A stretch of DNA of 61,914 bases, taken from positions 1 through 61,914 of the forward strand of contig JAQGOL010000026.1 of assembly GCA_028293625.1 (NCBI GenBank), given 5' to 3'. Made by a program: the position numbers and the translations under genes. Shown here piece by piece: positions 8,380-16,776 of the stretch (position 1 is the stretch's first letter; each line of letters starts with the position of its first letter). The notes below the pieces were generated by a model that was not told the origin of the DNA, ran no database searches, and worked only from the letters and a program-made list of their open reading frames with translations. The DNA is from Chthoniobacteraceae bacterium (GTDB taxonomy: Bacteria; Verrucomicrobiota; Verrucomicrobiia; Chthoniobacterales; Chthoniobacteraceae).

Positions 8380-11295
8380 ATGAACTCCCGCCTGTATCGT
8401 TCCCCCCGCCATTCTTTTATTGAGTGCCTTGAGTCGCGCGTTGCGCCGGCGGCCGTGGTCCTTTTCCTTTCGCCAGCCGATTTCAAAGTTAAAAATAGCG
8501 CGAATGTACTGGCCACCTCGGTTGGATCGGCCGCACTGGCGACAGGCGCTGACTTTGCCTATTTTCTAAAAGCGGGAGACTCGCTGGTTTTAGACGCCAA
8601 TGCGGATCATAAACTAACCGCGGGTGAGATTACGCTGGTAAATACCAAATCCGCCGGGGCTTTGGTTTTCCTAACAGATCTTAACGGCGATCACAAATTT
8701 CAATCCAATGAACTCACGGGCATCGCTGTCGCTAATAACGCCAAACTGACCGTCAATGGCGATGTCAATGGATCAATCGCGACTCTTCTCAACGCGGGAG
8801 GCACCTTTTCCGGATCGGCTCTTATAAACGGTTCCATAGGCAGTCTGGTAGTCACCGGCAGCGTTAGCGGTGCCATTTTAGCGGGCGATGAAATCTCCAA
8901 TGTCGATATTGGAAAGAATGCCGGCGCCGGCATTACACAAAGCGTCGGATTGATCGCAACGGGCAAGGCAGCCATCGGCACAGCTCTTAAATTTAGCGGC
9001 AAGACCTCTTTTGGCAGTGTCTCCAATTACGTGATCCCGGCGGGAGGAGCCGGCGGGGACATTTTCAATGTGAACCTCGCCAAAGGCGCGACCATGATTT
9101 CCGCGGGAAGCGGCGGCTCAGGGGGCCTTGGCGGAAGTATCGCCAATCTGACCATCGGAGCACAGAGCTCGGCTCTAAGTATCATCGCCGGCGCGGGCGG
9201 AAACGGACTCGCCAATGGAAAAGGCGGATTGGGCGGTTCAATCTCGGATGTGGATTTGACTTATCCCGCCGATACTTCCGCTTTGACAATCACCGCGGGA
9301 AACGGCGGGGCAGGACATGGCACAAAAGCAGGTGGCGCGGGAGGTAGCATCGGAGGCGCAACGGCTTCATCGGCTATTCTAACCAAAGGCGCCGGCAAGA
9401 TCGGCACTGTTCTGATTACGGCGGGGAACGGTGGAAATGTCGATGATGGGGTAAATGGATCATCATCGGGGAGTATCAGTTCGGTGTCAGTCGCTTCAGC
9501 CGCAAGTATTACAGTCAAAACATCGGATGGTATCAGCGGCACGGGAAAAGGAACCGGCGGGGACGCGGGATCCATTGGCAATCTCAAGGCCACGGCGGAG
9601 AGTGTCTCAATCACCACGGGAAAAGGAGGTGAGGGCGCATCGGGAGGAGAAGGCGGCGATGCGGTTAACCTTAACATCACGGCTTTATCCTCCGCTGTCC
9701 TTACCGGGGACGGAGGCGATTCAACCGGCAAAGGCGCCGCGGGTCATGGCGGCGCCATCCTGTTGTTTTCAGGCGCCATCAAAGGTGAGTTATCGCTTAT
9801 AACTGGAAATGGCGGTGCAGGCGGAGAGAATGCGGCGGGGGGCGATGGAGGAGCGATCTCCGGATTGCCCAACACTCAAATCAGGAGCGGCAATTTAACC
9901 GTTCTCACCGGAACCGGAGGCGGGACCGATAACGCGCTGGCGGGTGGAAACGGCGGTTCGATTATTTCCCTCAATGTCCTGAGCTCGGGCGATGTATCAA
10001 TAGCCACTGGCGATGGGGCAAGCGGCGGAACAGGTGGCGACGCAGGTAATGCTGGCGTCCAGATCAACGCCCTTTCGCTGACGATACTCACGGGCAACGG
10101 AGGCGATAGCGCAGGCAAAAAGAGTGCCGGCGATGGCGGAACGATCCGTCTCTCGCAAGGGACGATTACCGGCGACATCTCCGTCACAACCGGCAATGGC
10201 GGCACCGGTGCCGACGCAGGGGCCGGAGGCAGTGGTGGGAATTTTTCAACATCAGGGTTGCTCAGGAGCAGCACCCTTGAGCTTGTTACCGGGGATGGCG
10301 GTGATTCAAATGGATTGCTTGCCGGCGGCAACGGCGGATCAATTGATTCCCTGAATAGTGAATCCAGCGGCGATGTATCGCTAACGACCGGAGCAGGCGC
10401 AGGCGGTGGCGCAGGCGGCGATGGCGGTTCGATTTCAAACCCGGTCATATCGGCGCGCTCCATCGACCTGCTCACAGGCGATGGGGGCTTTGCATCGGGC
10501 AAATTCAACGCTGGCAATGGAGGCTCCATTAAAGGACTGGACGCAGGTTCATTCCTTGAACTTTCCATTGCGACAGGAGCAGGCGGCGGCGCAAGCGATG
10601 GAGCGGCCGGAGGCGATGGAGGGAGCGTGCTTTCAATCAAACGCGCCAACGGCGGCTCCCTGACAGTAGTCACCGGGGATGGCGGAGACTCCGATGCGCC
10701 CACAGCCGGCGGCGACGGCGGCAGCATCGATGGGATAATTGGTTCCCTTTCGGACGACCTTTCGCTGACCGCGGGCAGTGGCGCGGCAGGCGGATTCTTT
10801 ACCCCATCAAGCGGAGCTGACAAAGGAGGCAATGGCGGAGCGGGTGGCGGTATTCTGAACATCAAGCTCGCTCTGACAGGCATCAGTGCGATCCCTCAGA
10901 ACATTAGCATTCAGACGGGTAATGGGGGCGATTCACAAGCCAATCAGACCGGCGGCGCGGGTGGCGCCCTCTCGCTGATCGACCTTCTGGTTCAGCATTC
11001 CATCGCGGATTTCTCCCTTGCCACAGGCAACGGCGGCTCAACCGACGGCACCGACGGGAGCGATGGAGGAAATGGCGGCTACTTCCTTAATGTCCATGTT
11101 GGAGCGGCCTCGGGTTCCATTTTTGGAATTGCGGAGATTACTTCCGGCAATGGGGGTGACGGCGCGCGCAAAGGCGGCGATGGGGGGAAGATAACCAATC
11201 TCAGGATTGAAGCCACCAACTCGGGTTCCGTGGCTCCCGACCTTGGGGTCGGCGGCGACGGCCTCACTCCCGGTCTCGACGGCATCCTCGTCTAG
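8380..11295 (+). CDS. Large glycine-rich secreted repeat protein with LEPR-like N-terminus and EF-hand-like motifs
   Basis: 971 residues from ATG 8380 (a longer frame starts at 8320). The N-terminus HSFIECLESRVAPAAVV contains the LE-x-R motif found near the start of many giant Planctomycete/Verrucomicrobia surface proteins. Two calcium-loop-like segments follow (DANADHKLTAGE and DLNGDHKFQSNE, about 75-117), as in dockerin or EF-hand proteins. From about residue 210 to the end it is built of repeats of roughly 40-45 residues in which a short beta-like strand (for example LSLITGNGG) alternates with Gly/Asp/Asn-rich runs such as AAGGDGGAIS. There are at least fifteen such units. It is probably an extracellular beta-helix-like protein; no enzyme domain was seen. 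The antisense strand has long proline-rich open frames that are only a consequence of the repeats. Confidence 0.75.
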   Translation: MNSRLYRSPRHSFIECLESRVAPAAVVLFLSPADFKVKNSANVLATSVGSAALATGADFAYFLKAGDSLVLDANADHKLTAGEITLVNTKSAGALVFLTDLNGDHKFQSNELTGIAVANNAKLTVNGDVNGSIATLLNAGGTFSGSALINGSIGSLVVTGSVSGAILAGDEISNVDIGKNAGAGITQSVGLIATGKAAIGTALKFSGKTSFGSVSNYVIPAGGAGGDIFNVNLAKGATMISAGSGGSGGLGGSIANLTIGAQSSALSIIAGAGGNGLANGKGGLGGSISDVDLTYPADTSALTITAGNGGAGHGTKAGGAGGSIGGATASSAILTKGAGKIGTVLITAGNGGNVDDGVNGSSSGSISSVSVASAASITVKTSDGISGTGKGTGGDAGSIGNLKATAESVSITTGKGGEGASGGEGGDAVNLNITALSSAVLTGDGGDSTGKGAAGHGGAILLFSGAIKGELSLITGNGGAGGENAAGGDGGAISGLPNTQIRSGNLTVLTGTGGGTDNALAGGNGGSIISLNVLSSGDVSIATGDGASGGTGGDAGNAGVQINALSLTILTGNGGDSAGKKSAGDGGTIRLSQGTITGDISVTTGNGGTGADAGAGGSGGNFSTSGLLRSSTLELVTGDGGDSNGLLAGGNGGSIDSLNSESSGDVSLTTGAGAGGGAGGDGGSISNPVISARSIDLLTGDGGFASGKFNAGNGGSIKGLDAGSFLELSIATGAGGGASDGAAGGDGGSVLSIKRANGGSLTVVTGDGGDSDAPTAGGDGGSIDGIIGSLSDDLSLTAGSGAAGGFFTPSSGADKGGNGGAGGGILNIKLALTGISAIPQNISIQTGNGGDSQANQTGGAGGALSLIDLLVQHSIADFSLATGNGGSTDGTDGSDGGNGGYFLNVHVGAASGSIFGIAEITSGNGGDGARKGGDGGKITNLRIEATNSGSVAPDLGVGGDGLTPGLDGILV

Positions 11296-11306
11296 CAGGC
11301 GCTTCG

Positions 11307-12683
11307 CTACCGATCAAAACCGGCGATAGCCTCGGGCAACTCACGCATTATCTCTTCGATGCGGTAGCCGAGCCCGGGTCCCTGCACGCTCGACAGATCA
11401 ATTCGCCCATCCCGGCGTCGGTAAAGACCAGGATGGATCATTGCCTCGGGATTGGAGGCATCAGGATAGAATTGCATGCTGTTGGTCTCCACCCCCATCA
11501 ACGTCGGAAGGTAGGCAGCGAGTTGCACGTGGGAAATTTGCGCCAGCATTGGATTGGTCAGATCCTGGACCATGAGCGAGAGTCCGTGCGCTTGCGCCCA
11601 GCATGCGCTTAACAAGGCGCCGGTGAGAGTCTTGCAGGTTTTAAGCGCCACGCCGTTCCAGCCAAGCTCCCGACCCAGACGTACCATGCGCCAATCGTGC
11701 GCGCTTTCATCGAGAAAGAGCGGCTTTTGCTCCGCCAGCGTGTGCACATCGATCTTATGTTCCTGGAGTTCGTAAGGAAAAGGCTGCTCCACATAAAGGG
11801 TCATCGCCTCGATCATTGGATGCTCAATGTAAAGGCGCGCCAGAATTTCGCTGACATACGCCGGATCATGAACCGTGCAGTTAAAATCGGCACTTAGCCA
11901 TTGCACGTCGTTATTAAGTCCGATCGAGCCGACCTGACAAAGCCGCTTGTAATCCCACTCCGAATCCGTTCCGCATAATTTGATCTTCAGGCAGGTCAAT
12001 CCGTCGGCTTTTATCCAGTCCTCCAGGAACACCGGATGCGAATCGCCGGGCCATTGTGCGCGCCACGTCTCATCATTCTCCAATGGATCGAGTCCGCCGA
12101 CCAGATGCCAGGCGCAAAGCTGTTCGCGTCGCGTGCAAAGGAAATCGGCAGGGTATTTGCCGCTGAATTGCGGATCGTTCTCCAACAAACCGGCCAGATC
12201 ATGCGGCAGATGTTCCGATCCGTATGTTTCAAAACTCGGACGCTTTAAAAGGAGCCCATAAGCGTCGTGGAGCGCCAGATCGAACGCGGAAAAGCAAACC
12301 AGTGCCGCCAGCCAGGGCATCGGTTCCGCTTCGGGATGGCTTTGGTTAAAATCGAACAGCAAGCCTGGCAAGACGGTCTCCTGAAAAGCATGGCTGATCA
12401 TGATAGGATGGCCCGAGAGCTCAAAACGGACGATTGCCTTGGCGAGCAGTGCGCAAAATCTCTCGATTTTTTCAAGCCGCTGCGAGTAAGGGATGGAGCT
12501 GGGCCAGATCCATTGCACACTGAGCGGCGTTTCACCCCAACCGACTGAGCGACGGCCGGACGAGTCGTGAACTTCGACTGAGACCCTGGCACACGTCACC
12601 TCCGTAAGAACCTCGTTTCCAAACTTCAACGGCAGCCGGGTTTGGATAGGAAGATAGTAAAGTCGTGTGGCGATCAGTTTCAT
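11307..12683 (-). CDS. Enolase-superfamily enzyme (mandelate racemase/muconate-lactonizing group)
   Basis: 458 residues. The barrel domain shows the expected catalytic set: K233-x-K235 (CLKIKL), D266 (SADFN), E299 (VEQPF), D325/E326 (LFLDES) and K348 (ALKTCK). This spacing matches the MLE/dipeptide-epimerase side of the superfamily, where two lysines flank the bound enolate and Asp/Glu/Asp bind Mg2+. Compared with usual members (about 350-400 residues) it carries inserts around 155-225. The N-terminal capping domain (LPLKFGNEVLTEVTCARVSV) is recognisable. Substrate unknown; acid sugars or dipeptides are both possible. It is convergent with the glycine-rich protein gene, 11 nt apart, and stands alone. 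ATG at 12683. Confidence 0.87.
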   Translation of the reverse strand: MKLIATRLYYLPIQTRLPLKFGNEVLTEVTCARVSVEVHDSSGRRSVGWGETPLSVQWIWPSSIPYSQRLEKIERFCALLAKAIVRFELSGHPIMISHAFQETVLPGLLFDFNQSHPEAEPMPWLAALVCFSAFDLALHDAYGLLLKRPSFETYGSEHLPHDLAGLLENDPQFSGKYPADFLCTRREQLCAWHLVGGLDPLENDETWRAQWPGDSHPVFLEDWIKADGLTCLKIKLCGTDSEWDYKRLCQVGSIGLNNDVQWLSADFNCTVHDPAYVSEILARLYIEHPMIEAMTLYVEQPFPYELQEHKIDVHTLAEQKPLFLDESAHDWRMVRLGRELGWNGVALKTCKTLTGALLSACWAQAHGLSLMVQDLTNPMLAQISHVQLAAYLPTLMGVETNSMQFYPDASNPEAMIHPGLYRRRDGRIDLSSVQGPGLGYRIEEIMRELPEAIAGFDR

Positions 12684-12835
12684 GGCCAGGAATGGAGGAT
12701 TTTAAGCAGACCAGCAGCGGGGCGGCGCGGCAATCGTCAATTCCAGGGCGTGTCCGGCCCCGATCGCTGGCGGGATCAGTTTTGCCTCAAAAAAGGGGAA
12801 AGTTTTCAGGTTTGTAACATAATCTCCACCCAATC

Positions 12836-13669
12836 GTGTTCTGCCACGGCTCAAGTCTCAGCGTGAACTTGTTACAAGCTCCAAACAGTGGCCACCGCTT
12901 ATCAGAACCCGTCTTGCGCCCATCGCGCGCAGGCCGGCGGATTCTCGGGAGCGTGGATTCAGACAACAGCTATACAGTGCGACTGGCCCGCTCGGCAAGC
13001 GACGTGGCCGCCGCACAGGCACTCCGGTTCCGTGTTTTTAATATCGAACGCGATTCCGGGTTGCAAACCTCTTACCTGACCGGTCTCGATCAAGACCTCT
13101 TCGACCCGGTTTGCGCTCATTTGCTTGTGGAAAAAAATGGCGAGGTCGTCGGTACTTATCGCATGCAAACCGGGCGTAGCGCCGCCCTCAACAATGGTTA
13201 TTACAGCGCCAGAGAGTTCGATTTTGAACCTTTTGAACCATTGCGTGATCAGTTTCTTGAAGTGGGACGCGCCTGCGTAGCCCGTTCCCACCGCAACCTC
13301 ATCGTGCTGGGAATGCTCTGGCGCGGAATCGCGGCCTACGCGCGCGATCATGGCTGCCGATTCCTGATAGGATGCAGCTCGCTTGACTCGGTGGCTCCGC
13401 GGGAGGGCGCCTCTCTTTTCTGGCGCCTGAGCCGCACGCATCTTGCCTCGCCCGACTTGAGCACCGTTCCAAACGACGGATGGCACTGCTCGCTTGATAA
13501 CCTGAGCAAGCATCCGCCTCGCACTCCCAAGCTGCTCTCAGCCTACCTTTCCATCGGCGCACAGATCTGCGCGCCGCCGGCGATCGACACGGAGTTTAAG
13601 ACCATTGATTTTCTTACTCTGCTCGACATGGAGACACTTCCATCCGCTATTCAGCAGCTTTTGTTCTGA
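12836..13669 (+). CDS. OlsB-like acyltransferase (ornithine-lipid synthesis, Acetyltransf_5)
   Basis: Up to 277 residues. The core from about residue 46 (YTVRLARSASDVAAAQALRF) through FDPVCAHLLVEKNGEVVGTYR, REFDFEPF, FLEVGRACV and FLIGCSSLDS matches the hemolysin-like/OlsB N-acyltransferase family, which attaches a 3-hydroxy fatty acid from acyl-ACP to ornithine in the first step of ornithine-lipid synthesis. OlsA, the second acyltransferase, is not in the window. The start is uncertain: GTG at 12836, 12863 or 12953 are all in frame and none has a clear ribosome binding site. Ornithine lipids often replace phospholipids under phosphate limitation, which fits the PhoB-like and Pit genes downstream. 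Family assignment is solid; the exact substrate is inferred. Confidence 0.8.
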   Translation: MFCHGSSLSVNLLQAPNSGHRLSEPVLRPSRAGRRILGSVDSDNSYTVRLARSASDVAAAQALRFRVFNIERDSGLQTSYLTGLDQDLFDPVCAHLLVEKNGEVVGTYRMQTGRSAALNNGYYSAREFDFEPFEPLRDQFLEVGRACVARSHRNLIVLGMLWRGIAAYARDHGCRFLIGCSSLDSVAPREGASLFWRLSRTHLASPDLSTVPNDGWHCSLDNLSKHPPRTPKLLSAYLSIGAQICAPPAIDTEFKTIDFLTLLDMETLPSAIQQLLF

Positions 13670-14098
13670 AACTACCGCTCCTTTTGGAGCAATTACTCCG
13701 CCCGGCTTCAACGGGTAATCCGCGCAGGTAGATCGGGGAGAACGCGGCTCGATGTAAAGGACGCGGAGCGCATCCGCGGACACCGGAACTACAAACCTCG
13801 TAGCCCGTCCGGTCGCTGCCTTGCCGGCCGGTTTGCTAAATCTTAATTTAGCTACAACCGCCGGGAACTCGTAAGTCATCTGAATTTCTCAATACTGTGA
13901 CTTACTTGTCGTCATTTTGACACATGGTTCAGTCGAATATGGAAGCGTGAATCCCGCGCCTTCCATTTGCTCCATCCCCACCCCTCCGGAGGTGAAGACT
14001 AATGCAGCCCCGCCAATTGCTGCACACCCCAAAAGCTCGCGCTCCACGCAATCTGGCGACCAGCTTGCCTCGGCCACAACACTTCGCTTCTGGCGGCT
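13670..14098. other. Intergenic region between the OlsB-like and PhoB-like genes
   Basis: 429 bp with no convincing gene (small frames on both strands have no recognisable content). It contains the phased repeat array at 13873-13934, entered separately, and otherwise nothing I can name. Confidence 0.5.
13873..13934 (+). promoter_or_regulatory. Candidate Pho-box array (six 7-mers at 11-bp spacing)
   Basis: Seven-base units begin every 11 bp at 13873, 13884, 13895, 13906, 13917 and 13928: AAGTCAT, ATTTCTC, CTGTGAC, TTGTCGT, TTGACAC, TTCAGTC. The column consensus is roughly T-T-G-T-C-A-C/T, close to the PhoB half-site (CTGTCAT with a 4-bp spacer, 11-bp period). The array ends about 165 bp before the start of the response-regulator gene. 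The match of individual units is imperfect; the regular phase is the main support. Confidence 0.4.
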
Positions 14099-14785
14099 AT
14101 GAAACCGCGCGTTCTTATCGCCGATGACGAACCCGATGTTCTCGCGCTTGTCGGATTGAATCTTTCGCGCGCAGGATTCCACGTTATCACGGCCGCGGAT
14201 GGCGACACCGCACTCGCACGCGTGCTCGAGCAGCCGCCTTCCCTGGCAATCCTCGATCTGATGATGCCGGGAATGACAGGTTTGGAAATCTGCCGGATCA
14301 TGCGGGCCACACCGGCTACCGCCTTGGTCCCGATTGTGATGCTTACAGCTAAATCGGCGGAGATGGAGCGTATTGTCGCATTTGAGCTCGGCGTTGATGA
14401 CTACGTCACCAAGCCATTTAGTCCTCGGGAACTGGTTCTTCGTGTTAGCGCCATCCTACGCAAGACGGCGGCAATGGAGGATAAACCGCCGATCATGCAG
14501 GCAGGCAGCATCACCCTTGATACCCAACGCCATGAAGTGACCGTTAACAACCAGCCCGTCGACCTGACAGTCACTGAGTTCAAGCTTCTTTCCGCAATGC
14601 TCGCCGCGCGAGGACGCATGCAGGCGCGTGAAACCTTGCTTACCGCAGTATGGGGCGATGAGGCGGAAGTAGAACCGCGAACCATCGACACCCACCTGCG
14701 CCGGCTGCGCGAGAAACTTGGCCCGGCCGGCGCTCAGATCCACACCGTCCGAGGGTTTGGCTATCGCCTGAACACTGACTGCTAA
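14099..14785 (+). CDS. PhoB/OmpR-family response regulator
   Basis: 228 residues. The receiver domain (1-120) has the acidic pair D10/E11, the phospho-acceptor D53 in LAILDLMMPGMTG, T83 in VMLTAKS and K105 in YVTKPFSPRE. A winged-helix DNA-binding domain follows (about 130-226) with LTVTEFKLLSAM, VEPRTIDTHLRRLREKLG and HTVRGFGYRL; the EPRTID-THLRRLR recognition helix is of PhoB type. The gene has no histidine kinase next to it. The surrounding phosphate-related genes suggest it is the PhoB of this organism, but several OmpR-family regulators look alike in these regions. A Pho-box-like array upstream would mean autoregulation. Confidence 0.92.
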   Translation: MKPRVLIADDEPDVLALVGLNLSRAGFHVITAADGDTALARVLEQPPSLAILDLMMPGMTGLEICRIMRATPATALVPIVMLTAKSAEMERIVAFELGVDDYVTKPFSPRELVLRVSAILRKTAAMEDKPPIMQAGSITLDTQRHEVTVNNQPVDLTVTEFKLLSAMLAARGRMQARETLLTAVWGDEAEVEPRTIDTHLRRLREKLGPAGAQIHTVRGFGYRLNTDC

Positions 14786-15175
14786 CAACACAGACTTACC
14801 GCCGGCTCAGAGTAAGAGACGAGCAGTCCGGCAAGTCATCTAAATGTTACCTTGCAACGATTGCCGCTGACTTGAAGACCAACTATTTTGAGTCCCGAAT
14901 CAAGGATGCGCAATCGACGACTCAGTCGGCTCCCCTCATCCGGTTTCAAAATAATCAGGTGAATCAACCGTGCTCCGCTTCATGAGAACTCCTTCGGAAC
15001 GATTGGCTAAGCTTTAGTTAGCATAACGTTCCCGTGAGGAATCCGCGGCCTAAACCGGTCTCATTGATAGCAACCCGAGAGTTACTTCGAAACTCGAAGC
15101 CAGCTCCCTGTCGGCAGTTTCGCCAATTCATCATTCATCCACGACACAATCCCACCATACCAACGCAAATTCTCA
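14786..15175. other. Intergenic region upstream of the PstS-like gene
   Basis: 390 bp without a gene. Positions 14833-14850 carry a short Pho-box-like direct repeat, entered separately. A string AGCTTTAGTTAGCATAACG near 15010-15028 could hold a -10-like element but I cannot support it further. Confidence 0.45.
14833..14850 (+). promoter_or_regulatory. Candidate Pho box upstream of the PstS-like gene
   Basis: AAGTCAT-CTAA-ATGTTAC is two 7-mers at 11-bp spacing. The first half repeats the sequence AAGTCATCTRAAT that opens the array at 13873, so the same string flanks the response-regulator gene on both sides. It is 325 bp from the next start codon, which is far for a PhoB site. Confidence 0.3.
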
Positions 15176-16669
15176 ATGAACGCCCTTAAAACCTCCATCG
15201 CGGCATTGCTCGCGATTGCCACCGTCCAGACGGCTTCCGCCGATGTGACCATCCGGATCACCGGCTCAAGCGCTTTTCGCGCGGCCACCAGCGCTGCTAT
15301 TAAGAATATCCTGACCAATCCCGTTTATGCTTATGACGGGAGTTCTTACTCGGGCGCCACTCATCAAATCCTCTCGGGAACAATTGCCACCCTGCCCGCG
15401 GCCGGCACGGTTACAATCAAAACCAACTGGTCCGGCTCAGTTGCCGGGATTCGGGATGTGTCCCAGGGAAACAATCTTACCTTTTTCGCCAACGATACCG
15501 CCCTCACCGCCGCCGGGAACAACCTCACCGGCAGCACTTCGCCAACTGCGAATGCCAAGCTAACGGAAAGCACTTTCGCTGAAATCGCGCTCGCGGACAA
15601 TCTTCAGAGTTCAACCCGATTTACTGCCACCACGCTCACCGACGCAATCGTAGGAGTGGTGCCTTTCGCCTTCGTTGCCAGCAATGGCGCACCCGCGGCC
15701 GTCACCAATATTACTTCCCAGCTCGCGCGCACCACGTTTAGCACAGGCTACGCTTCCGCCGCGCTCTTTACCAACAACAACGCTGACGCAATCGACCAGG
15801 CGGGCGGTTCGTGGATCTATGCCGCCGGCCGGGATCCATTCTCGGGCACCCGCCTTGTTGCTTTGGCGGAAACCGGCCTGGGAGTCAAAACTGCCCTCGC
15901 CCAGTATGAAGTTACCGGCACCATTTCAGCCAATGTTGTCAGCCAGATCCGCGCGACGCTTGCCGATGTACCCAATGGCGTGGGCGCGGGCGACAACGGG
16001 TTTGCAAGCGGCGGCACCCTTGCCGATATGATGCGCTATACGACCACTTCGGTTGAAGATACAACCAATGATCCGAAGCCCGATGGCAGCAATCGCAAAA
16101 TCGCTTTTGTCAGCTACCTTGGAGAAGGCGATGCCGATCGCGCGGTCAACGGGACAGGAAGTGCTGTGACCGGCGCCGGTTCCGGCAACGCGCGTTACCT
16201 TACCTATAATGGCGTCAGCGGCTTTGCCGGAGTGCGCGCCACGCCAACCGTCTCGACCACGACGGCCAGCACAACCCTGACTCTGACGACCGGCACCACG
16301 GCCGGTTTGGTTGCAGGCCAGGCAATCAAGGGCAATGGCATTCCCAATGACAATACGATTGCAAGCATCGTTGACGCTACCCATCTCACCTTGACCATCG
16401 CCGCCACGGCCACGGCAAGCGGCGTTACCGCCACGATCACCAATCTGCTTCCCGCGAACATCCGCTCCGGCGCCTACTCATTCTGGGGATATGAGCATAT
16501 CCTTTGGACAGCCTCGATCAACAGCGACGCCACCAAGCTTGGCATCGCCAATCTGATCAAGAACCAAATCACGAACACCGATTACTTCAACTCGGGAATC
16601 GCCAATGATAGTTCCATGCGCGTCAAGCGCACTTCGGACGGCGGAACCATCATCGGAAAATACTATTAA
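15176..16669 (+). CDS. Secreted PstS-like substrate-binding protein
   Basis: 497 residues. Signal peptide at 1-22 (MNALKTSIAALLAIATVQTASA), then VTIRITGSSAFRAATSAAIKNIL, which resembles the first strand and helix of phosphate-binding PstS proteins. Further PstS-like landmarks are VGVVPFAFVAS (about 162-172), TNITSQLA, and GRDPFSGTRLVAL (about 220-232), the position of the R-x-GSGT phosphate loop. A threonine-rich beta insert (about 350-415) is unusual. The C-terminus has no PEP-CTERM or lipobox, and no pstC, pstA or pstB follows. A role in binding phosphate or another oxyanion outside the cell is inferred from fold-like similarity and from the neighbouring PhoB-like and Pit genes. A strong terminator follows at 16721. 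Confidence 0.6.
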   Translation: MNALKTSIAALLAIATVQTASADVTIRITGSSAFRAATSAAIKNILTNPVYAYDGSSYSGATHQILSGTIATLPAAGTVTIKTNWSGSVAGIRDVSQGNNLTFFANDTALTAAGNNLTGSTSPTANAKLTESTFAEIALADNLQSSTRFTATTLTDAIVGVVPFAFVASNGAPAAVTNITSQLARTTFSTGYASAALFTNNNADAIDQAGGSWIYAAGRDPFSGTRLVALAETGLGVKTALAQYEVTGTISANVVSQIRATLADVPNGVGAGDNGFASGGTLADMMRYTTTSVEDTTNDPKPDGSNRKIAFVSYLGEGDADRAVNGTGSAVTGAGSGNARYLTYNGVSGFAGVRATPTVSTTTASTTLTLTTGTTAGLVAGQAIKGNGIPNDNTIASIVDATHLTLTIAATATASGVTATITNLLPANIRSGAYSFWGYEHILWTASINSDATKLGIANLIKNQITNTDYFNSGIANDSSMRVKRTSDGGTIIGKYY

Positions 16670-16720
16670 TCGCTTCAGCCGGCGCCTCCAGCAAGGACTG
16701 GCCGGCTGAAACAACAATCG

Positions 16721-16754
16721 CCGGTGCGGGTTTGAATACCCGCGCCGGTTTTTT
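16721..16754 (+). terminator. Rho-independent terminator after the PstS-like gene
   Basis: An 11-bp stem (CCGGTGCGGGT against ACCCGCGCCGG, one G-U pair) with a 6-nt loop is followed by six T residues at 749-754. It lies 52 bp after the stop at 16669 and separates the PstS-like gene from the next one. Confidence 0.85.
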
Positions 16755-16776
16755 CCTGACTGGAGTGAATCATTCG

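Noticed and set aside
9261-10883. Long proline/serine-rich minus-strand frames (156 and 335 residues)
   Set aside because: They are mirror readings of the Gly/Asp-rich repeats on the other strand.
13538-13879. 113-residue minus-strand frame downstream of the OlsB-like gene
   Set aside because: Overlaps the end of that gene and shows no domain, signal peptide or neighbour logic.
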